Of a stretch of 64,000 nucleotides of DNA, positions 56,564 through 64,000 are shown piece by piece (the first letter of the stretch is position 1; each line of letters starts with the position of its first letter). The DNA is from Sordariomycetes sp. S80-01Y. Lineage: Eukaryota; Ascomycota; Sordariomycetes. The position numbers and the translations under genes were made by a program. The stretch covers positions 558,001-622,000 of the forward strand of contig JAXQJY010000027.1 of NCBI GenBank assembly GCA_037042185.1. Direction: 5' to 3'. Below the pieces are notes generated by a model, which worked only from the letters and a program-made list of their open reading frames with translations, was not told where the DNA came from and did not search any database.

Positions 56564-59500
56564 ATGGAGCCTGCCCGTGACGGACAGCCTACGGAAGGCA
56601 CCCCTTCCTCGGGCCACAGCGAGGAAAAGACACGCAATGACTGGGCCCTCCGATCTGAAGTCGTCGCCTTCTCAGACCAAGACCAGGCTTCTGGCTTCCC
56701 TCGTCGAGAACTTGGTCTGACATGGCAGGGTCTGACCGTCGAGGCCTTGAGCACAGACGCTGCCATTCACGAAAACGTCGTATCGCAGTTCAACATTCCG
56801 ACAAAAATCATGGAGTCTCGACAAAAGCCCCCGCTGCGAACGATCCTCGACAACAGCCATGGCTGTGTCAAGCCGGGCGAGATGTTGCTCGTGCTCGGCC
56901 GCCCCGGCTCAGGTTGCACGACTCTGCTCAACATGCTCGCCAACAAGCGACGAGGCTATGCGAAGGTCTCAGGCACCGTTAACTATGGCTCAATGGACGC
57001 CGACGAAGCCAAAGGCTACCGGGGGCAAATCGTCATGAATACTGAGGAAGAGGTCTTCTACCCATCTCTCACTGTTGGTCAGACAATGGACTTTGCGACC
57101 CGTCTAAAGAAGGGCGCCCAGCTTCCGCAGGGGGCAAACAGCCACGAAGAACAACGCACTGCGTTCCGCGACTTTTTGCTTCGGTCTATGAGCATTGAGC
57201 ACACCAACGACACTAAAGTTGGCAATGCCTTTGTCCGTGGTGTCTCTGGTGGTGAGAGGAAGCGAGTTTCCATCATTGAGTGTCTCGCCTCGAAAGGCAG
57301 TGTCTTCTGCTGGGACAACTCGACCAGAGGGCTCGATGCCAGCACGTAAGTCCACTCAGCCCTATAGGACCTGACTATACTAACAACCCTTAGTGCTCTC
57401 GACTATACCAAGGCTATTCGAGCCATGACGGACGTTCTCGGACTCGCCACCATCGTGACGCTGTACCAGGCTGGCAACGGCATTTACGAACTCTTCGATA
57501 AGGTCCTTGTCCTTGAGGAGGGTAAAGAGATCTACTACGGCCCCATGTCCGAGGCCCGCCCGTTCATGGAGGAGATGGGCTTCGTTTGCGAGGCAGGCGC
57601 CAACGTAGCTGATTACCTGACCGGTGTTACGGTTCCTACCGAACGCAAGATCAACCCTGCGATGGAGAACAGCTTCCCCAGAACAGCCGATGAGATCCGC
57701 CGGCGTTACGAGGATTCACCCTTGTATCCACGAATGATTTCCGAGTACAACTATCCCACGACAGAAGAGGCCAAGACAAACACTGTCAACTTCAAAGAAG
57801 CCGTCACAATTGAGAAGGACAAGAGACTGCCTCCCAACAGTCCCATGACTGTGGGCTTCGTTGCTCAAACCATGGCCTGCGTGGCTCGACAGTATCAGAT
57901 CCTTTGGGGCGACAAGTCGAGCTTTATGATCAAGCAGGTGTCAACTATTATTCAGGCTCTCATTGGAGGATCGCTATTCTACAACGCACCGGACACGACA
58001 GGGGGACTTTTCATTAAGTCCGGAGCCTGCTTCCTGGCCTTGCTGTTCAACAGTCTGTTATCAATGTCGGAGGTGACCGACTCATTCCATGGTCGCCCTG
58101 TTCTTCTCAAGCACAAGTCTTTCGCCTACTTCCATCCAGCAGCCTTCTGCATCGCTCAGATCGCAGCCGATATCCCCGTCATCCTGTTCCAGGTCTCCGT
58201 CTTCTCGCTCATTTTATACTTCATGGTCGGATTGACCTCGACCGCAGGTGCTTTCTTCACCTTCTGGGTCATCGTCGTGGCCACCACCTTCTGTATGACA
58301 GCGCTGTTTCGTGCCGTCGGCGCGGCCTTCAGCACTTTTGACGGCGCCTCCAAGGTTTCTGGTTTTTTGGTCACCGCGTACATCATGTACACGGGGTACA
58401 TGATCCAGAAACCGCAAATGCACGACTGGTTTGTCTGGATCTTCTGGATTGACCCGCTGTCGTATTCCTTCGATGCCCTGCTGTCCAACGAATTCCACAA
58501 CAAGATCATCCCTTGTGTTGGCAACAACCTGATTCCGAGCGGCCCGTCTTACACCGATGCCGAAAGCCAAGCTTGTGCGGGAGTTGGTGGCGCCGTCCCC
58601 GGTCAGACATATGTTGACGGTGACGCGTATCTTGCCTCGCTCTCATACAGCCACGATCATTTGTGGAGGAACTTTGGCATCATCTGGGCCTGGTGGGTAC
58701 TTTTTGTCGCCATCACCATCATCACCACTACGCGCTGGCGTGCAGCGTCGGAGGATGGACCGAGTCTTGTGATTCCCCGTGAGAAAGCAGGTCTCAGAAA
58801 AGTGCGCATGGCCGACGAGGAACAAGGCAAGAAGACAGCCGTCAGTTCGAGCTCGCCTTCCCGCGATGGTTCCGACGACGAGACGAGCCAGCCCAACTTG
58901 ATCCGCAATACATCCATCTTCACCTGGAAGAACCTCTCATACACCGTCAAGACGCCTCAAGGTGACCGTCTCCTGCTCGATAACGTCCAAGGCTGGGTGA
59001 AACCTGGAAACCTGACTGCACTCATGGGGTCCTCGGGAGCCGGCAAAACGACTCTTCTCGACGTGCTCGCCCAGCGGAAGACCGACGGAACTATCCATGG
59101 CTCTATTATGGTCGACGGTCGCCCGCTGCCTGTTTCCTTCCAGCGCTCTGCCGGCTACTGTGAGCAGCTCGATGTCCACGAGTCCTATGCCACGGTTCGC
59201 GAAGCTCTTGAGTTTTCCGCCCTCCTCCGCCAAAGCCGCGAGACGCCACGCGCGGAGAAGCTGGCATACGTGAACACCATCATCGATCTTCTGGAGCTTC
59301 ACGATATCGCCGACACGCTAATTGGTGAAGTTGGTGCTGGCCTTAGCGTCGAGCAGCGCAAGCGTGTGACTATCGGTGTCGAGCTGGTCTCCAAGCCCAG
59401 CATTCTCATCTTCCTCGACGAGCCAACCTCAGGTCTTGACGGACAATCTGCGTTCCACACGGTCCGTTTCCTCAGGAAGCTGGCTGCCGTGGGCCAGGCT

Positions 59501-60808
59501 GTCCTGGTCACCATTCATCAGCCCTCTGCGCAATTGTTCTCTCAGTTCGACACCTTGCTGCTTTTGGCCAAGGGCGGCAAGACTGTATACTTCGGCGAGA
59601 TTGGCGAGCAGGCTTCCACAATTCAGAGCTACTTTGGTCGCTACGGCGCCCCCTGCCCTCCTGGAGTAAACCCTGCAGAGCATATGATCGATGTGGTCTC
59701 GGGTACCTTGTCCAAAGGACACGATTGGAGCGAGATCTGGCTGGCCTCTCCAGAGTACGAGAAGATGACACAGGAACTTGACGCCATGATTGAAGACGCC
59801 GCATCAAAGCCGCCTGGCACTGTCGACGACGGTCATGAATTCGCAGCCCCGCTGTGGGAACAGACCAGATTGGTCACGCAGCGCATGAACGTTTCCCTCT
59901 TCCGTAACGTCGACTACGTCAACAACAAGCTGGCGCTGCATATCTTCTCTGCCCTGTTCAATGGTTTCAGTTTCTGGATGATTGGTGACTCGGTGGCCGA
60001 CATGCAGCTCAAGCTCTTCACCATCTTCAACTTCATCTTCGTGGCACCGGGTGTGCTGGCGCAGCTGCAGCCCTTGTTCATTCACCGCCGCGACATTTTC
60101 GAAACGCGCGAGAAGAAGAGCAAGATGTATTCGTGGATTGCCTTCGTCACCGGCCTTATCGTCTCCGAGATCCCATACCTCATCATCTGCGGTGTGCTGT
60201 ACTTCGTCTGCTGGTACTACACGGTCGGCTTCCCAACAGACTCTGATCGCGCTGGCGCCACATTCTTCGTCGTCCTCGCCTACGAGTTCCTGTATACTGG
60301 AATCGGTCAGTTCGTTGCTGCCTATGCCCCCAACGAGGTCTTTGCATCTCTGGTCAATCCCCTCCTCCTTGGTGTTCTCGTGTCCTTCTGTGGAGTGCTG
60401 GTCCCTTACGGTCAGATCCTCTCTTTCTGGCGCCACTGGCTCTACTGGTTGAACCCATTCAACTACCTAATGGGCAGCCTTCTGGTTTTCAATGTGTGGG
60501 GCAGCAAGGTTGAATGTGACGATCGGGAATTCGCCATCTTCAACCCCGTTAATGGAACGACGTGCGGCGAGTATCTGACCGACTACCTCTCGCAGAGCGC
60601 CAGCCATCTTGTCAACCCAGACGCCACTTCTGACTGCCGCATTTGCTCGTACTCAAAGGGCGAGGACTATTTGAAGACGTTGAACCTGAATGCGTATTCA
60701 TACGGATGGCGCGATGCGGGTATTGTGGCGGGCATGGTGCTCAGTTCGTATGCATTGGTGTACATCCTGATGAAGCTGCGGACCAAGACGTCGAAGAAGG
60801 CAGAGTAA
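56564..60808 (+). CDS. PDR-type ABC transporter (ABCG, full length)
   Basis: An ATP-driven exporter of the plasma membrane. Two exons: 56564-57345 and 57394-60808, with a 48-bp intron; 1398 aa in the order NBD1-TMD1-NBD2-TMD2. NBD1: Walker [10 protein letters not shown] (112-120, Cys in place of Lys), signature VSGGERKR (227-234), Walker [18 protein letters not shown]2: Walker [10 protein letters not shown] (about 806-814), signature LSVEQRKR (degenerate), Walker [16 protein letters not shown]. This paired asymmetry, with one working and one degenerate ATP site, is normal for fungal PDR proteins. Two sets of six hydrophobic segments follow the NBDs. Likely substrates are toxins, fungicides or plant defence compounds; the specific one is unknown. 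The N-terminus is somewhat short for the family. Confidence 0.95.
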
Positions 60809-61110
60809 AGAGAACAGAGGTCCTTTCTTTTTCTCAAGCGTTTGAACTGCACAAATTTTCTTTGTCTGGCGTTGTTGAAATGATTTCGGGAATAGATCTA
60901 AATTGTGGGAATAGAGTACTGGCATAGGCGACTTGTTCGTTACGCGTCACCATGCAATCAGCATCGCAAGAGGGAACTAAGACTATATAAAGGGTTAATA
61001 ATTTAAAAGTCTTACAGAAATCTTCATGCCGAAGCTTCTTGGTGTAGTTTTACAATTCTTCACGGCAACAGGCTCGTTCAGTAACTTCGTGTCATGGTTG
61101 TAAATCCTAG
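60809..61110. other. Intergenic, convergent genes
   Basis: About 300 bp between two 3' ends; nothing was recognised. Confidence 0.5.
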
Positions 61111-62331
61111 CTACTCCGCGTTCGAATCATCTCCGTATCTTTCCCAGAGGGGTGATGAGGGTGTAATATTCCTCAGCCCTTCGGTCGCTCTTGCTCGCTC
61201 TTCCTCGTCAATTTCCTCTCCGCGATGTTTGGCTTGGTCTTGCAACACGAGCGTCCATTCGTCCTCACATTCTGGCCAGTCTATCATGCTTGGCCCTCGC
61301 CTGCACCAGTTGGGGGTTTCCATCTCTTCGGAGGTGTAAGGCGGTCTTGGCTCTCTGTCGTAGCGATGTCTGAAGATGTGATGGTCCGTGAACGCAACTA
61401 GCGTGTCCCACCGAGGTCTATTGTCCGGTGTGGCGTGAATTGGCAAGGGGCATGGCATGTTTGCAAACGCTTCTGTATCAGCTTGCAAAAGTCTGATGAG
61501 TGAATCAAACTGAACTGTTGTCGGAGGATACAAAGTAGAGGGTCCGTGTATCCGATGGTCTTGCATCCAAATGGATTTGCACTTTCCAGGTTTCATCAGA
61601 AGTGGACTAGTCGTACCATCCCTGGGGATCAACATACATCTGTATCCGACTCTCCTCGATCAAAAAGGATGACACCGCCGAAAATCTCGCCTTCAAGCCA
61701 GTATGCGGCTGCATCAGCCACACCATGAGGGTATCTGTCCGGATCGTGGAAGCCGCGTTGTACGAACGCTGCGTAGGGCAGCATGAAACCACGGGTGTGT
61801 CGACCATTGTTGGTGAGGGGTAATTGGGATTCCCGCCATTCATCATGTAGCCGATGCTTATATATCCCTTCGTCGAGAGAATACAGATGGACAGCGATTT
61901 GATGAACAGCAGTGGCGATCATCTCCACCAGTCGTAAATTGAAAGCTTTCGATCCAGGTACGGTGGCTTGGAATTGTGTGAGTAACTACGAGTTTGAGCT
62001 GATGGTATGCGTTACGAATTGTACAGATACTCACCAGAGGATCCAACTGTAAACGACTCTTGTCTAAGTGAGATCTGAAATCTTCAAACTTAGCCCTCGA
62101 TTCATCAGACACTTCGCAGTGGTTGAGCTGATACACTGGGTGGGATTTCAAATACCAAAAACTCTGACGCATCGAGGCTTCAGTTGGTAGTCCCTCTAGC
62201 AACTGCGAAAATGCAGACTCTGCGCATGGAGTGCGCAACAAATTAACCAGCGCGTGATCAAACGTTCTCACATGCTCAGCGTCTAGTACATCGGAATGAC
62301 GAGCGATCTGATAAACTACAGGTGACGCCAT
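61111..62331 (-). CDS. Hypothetical protein, 371 aa
   Basis: Three exons: 62331-62035, 61985-61638 and 61581-61111; introns of 49 and 56 bp, both phase 0. The second intron starts GTATGT and ends GGAAAG; taking it out joins FDRGESDTD to CKSIWMQDHRIHGPSTLYPP and avoids stops in all three frames there. I do not recognise the family. The protein has no signal peptide or TM segment, is rich in His, Arg and acidic residues, and contains YWLEGEIFGGVILFDRGE, a hydrophobic strand that looks like part of a globular core, and an Arg/Glu-rich C-terminal helix. It is convergent with the ABC transporter and lies next to the GMC oxidoreductase. Function unknown. Confidence 0.7.
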
Positions 62332-62815
62332 GGTGTGATTTTGGTCATTGGTGTCAACAAGGTGAATGTATTTGGTGATATCTAAGAATGAAGAATAACC
62401 CCGCCGATGTTGAGACAGGAACATGTCTTTTATTCGCCTATCGGGGCTAAGCTACCATTTCACCAATATCTGATATCTAGATCCCCAGGGACCATGGCTG
62501 GCAAGCCCTTCTAATCTAGTCTTCAAACCAGTGTCAGTTGCTGTCCATGTGTAAGCTCGGCAGGTCTTGTGAAGATTTACGAAGACATAGCAGCGCCCAA
62601 GCAATGGTGTCCCGCCTCGTCCGCCCTTTGCAGGATCGCAAGACATTGATTGTTTGCCAGATGTTGACGCGCAATTGACGGGTTCACGGAGCCCATCAAC
62701 GAATGAGGCTAAAAGATAAATGAGGAATTTTCTATTCACATTATGATACAATTCTATATTTACGGGCTTCATGGTTGGTATCAAAGTGCGGGGACTCCGC
62801 GGAGCCGTGTTCTGT
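62332..62815. other. Intergenic
   Basis: About 480 bp between the start of the hypothetical gene and the 3' end of the GMC oxidoreductase; nothing was recognised. Confidence 0.5.
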
Positions 62816-64000
62816 CTAAACCTTGGCCTTGTCGGCCTTTTTCCACCTGCGGATGATGATCTCAGCAGCCTGCGAGTTGGTTAGCCATCGCAATTCATGC
62901 AAAGGACAAAGGAATTAAGCCGTATACTCTTACCTTCTCGCCAATGGCGTATGCTGTCGTGGTAGTGTGCGCAGCAGGGACGGTGGGAATGATGGAGCAG
63001 TCGGCTACACGGAGACCCGAGATGCCATAGACGGAGAGGCTTGAGTCGACGACACCACCCTTTTCGCGGGGTAGCATAGCAGCCGTACAGCAGGGGTGCA
63101 TAAGGGACTGGATCACAGTGTCCTTGACGTATTCGACGAGGGCGTCATGCTCAGTGATGTTGGCACCCGGGGCAACCTCGACTGCGCCGAGCTGCTGCCA
63201 GGTATCGGTGGCGTAGAGACGGCGGAAGTAGTCAACGTAAGTAGCCATGATGTCGAGATCGATGGGGTTGGCACCGGTGGCGTAGTTAACAATGGGGGTA
63301 CCGTCATGATCGGAAGAGTCCAGGACGACGGAGCCGCGGCTGAGGGGCTTGAGGAGGAAAGCGGTTGCAGGTCCTGTGTGGAAAGGCATCTCCAGAATGG
63401 GGTGCTCGGGGTGTTCCAGGGCCTGGGCGATGATCTCGAGTTGCGCAAGGTATCCCTCCTGAACAGTCTCGGTAGCGCTGGTGGGTAGATACTCGAGGGC
63501 TGAACGATCCTCGATCTGAGTGCGAATGTTCGCGACAATCTGCTCCCACTCAGGTGTAACGTTCTGGAGGGCAACATACGCTGCACTGTTGCCCATGGCA
63601 AGAGTATAAGGCCCGCGGGCAGGACGCTCGCGGAATTGGGCGACGGCCTCGGCAGCATAAGTAGCGTTGTTGGTCACCTCGGCTTCGTTAGGGAGAGGAG
63701 CATCATAGGAGAAGGTGAATGGAGTTCCGCAGTGGTCCTGGAAATTCTGTCCAACTCCGGGCAAATCTTCGACAACCTCAAGGCCTTCTGACTCGAGGTA
63801 CTCTGCGGAAGCGACACCGCTGCGCTGGAGGATCTGGGGTGTGTGGATGGCACCAGCTGACAGGATAACCTCCCGCTTGGGGCGAATTGTCTGAATTTCG
63901 CCACCAGCAACGGGGCGGAACTCGATGGCAGGGGTATCTTGGTCCTTATCTATTATAAGCCGAGTGACCTTGTGCTCGACGAGGAGATCGAGGTTGTCGC
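62816..64000 (-). CDS. GMC oxidoreductase, C-terminal part
   Basis: The 3' part of a flavoenzyme of the glucose-methanol-choline family, running off the right edge with the frame open. The last intron (62933-62870, 64 bp) joins AYAIGEK to AAEIIIRRWKK and the stop at 62818-62816. Without it the frame ends 12 codons later in unrelated sequence. Visible motifs: SAGAIHTPQILQRSG (PROSITE GMC signature 2), LPGVGQNFQDH, SLMHPCCTAAMLP with the catalytic His, and VADCSIIPTVPAAHTTTTAYAIGEK with the second active-site residue (His) and FAD contacts. It oxidises an alcohol; sequence is closest in feel to the aryl-alcohol/choline dehydrogenase group. The N-terminal FAD-binding part and any signal peptide are outside the window. 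Confidence 0.9.

Noticed and set aside
61600-61680. Pseudogene with frame breaks in the unknown 371-aa gene
   Set aside because: A 56-nt intron in phase 0 explains the break without any change to the sequence.

Overview
The window is nuclear DNA of a filamentous ascomycete, most likely a Sordariomycete. The evidence is short GT-AG introns (mostly 47-68 bp) interrupting almost every gene, five Zn(II)2Cys6 transcription factors, an AA9 polysaccharide monooxygenase, a DMATS-type aromatic prenyltransferase, a PDR-type ABC transporter and a class II tRNA gene. No transposon, CRISPR array, rRNA gene or viral relic was recognised. Gene models were built by joining reading frames at GT/AG sites that keep frame and restore family motifs; splice sites are inferred from sequence only.

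Left part (1-15.4 kb): the start of a secreted histidine phosphatase runs off the left edge. It is followed by what looks like a catabolic cluster: an amino-acid permease, a Zn2Cys6 regulator, an M20 deacylase, an M24 hydrolase of the creatinase/ectoine-hydrolase type, an aldehyde dehydrogenase ending in SKL and a copper amine oxidase ending in SRL. The last two are divergently transcribed and both carry peroxisomal C-termini, so amine to aldehyde to acid oxidation in peroxisomes is the best reading.

Middle (15.8-30 kb): an indole/aromatic prenyltransferase and a Baeyer-Villiger-type FAD monooxygenase diverge from one intergenic region, followed by a Zn2Cys6 regulator, an isocitrate-lyase/PEP-mutase family lyase, an anion-type MFS transporter and another Zn2Cys6 regulator. 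This looks like a small secondary-metabolite locus without a visible PKS or NRPS, next to an organic-acid utilisation set.

30.8 kb: a tRNA-Leu(AAG) gene carries a normal 18-nt anticodon-loop intron and also a 53-bp insert in the D-loop that has the donor, branch-like and acceptor sequences of an mRNA intron. This is the most unusual feature of the window.

31.6-49 kb: a D-2-hydroxyacid dehydrogenase; a large isolated secreted cysteine-rich protein (1249 aa) whose C-terminal half has seven regularly spaced dibasic sites; an AA9 LPMO; an N-terminal X-Pro-Lys methyltransferase; a Zn2Cys6 factor; a doubtful small membrane protein; and an O-methyltransferase.

50-64 kb: a DUF3176 membrane protein, a five-exon Zn2Cys6 factor divergent from a full-length PDR-type ABC transporter, an unknown 371-aa protein, and the C-terminal part of a GMC oxidoreductase running off the right edge.
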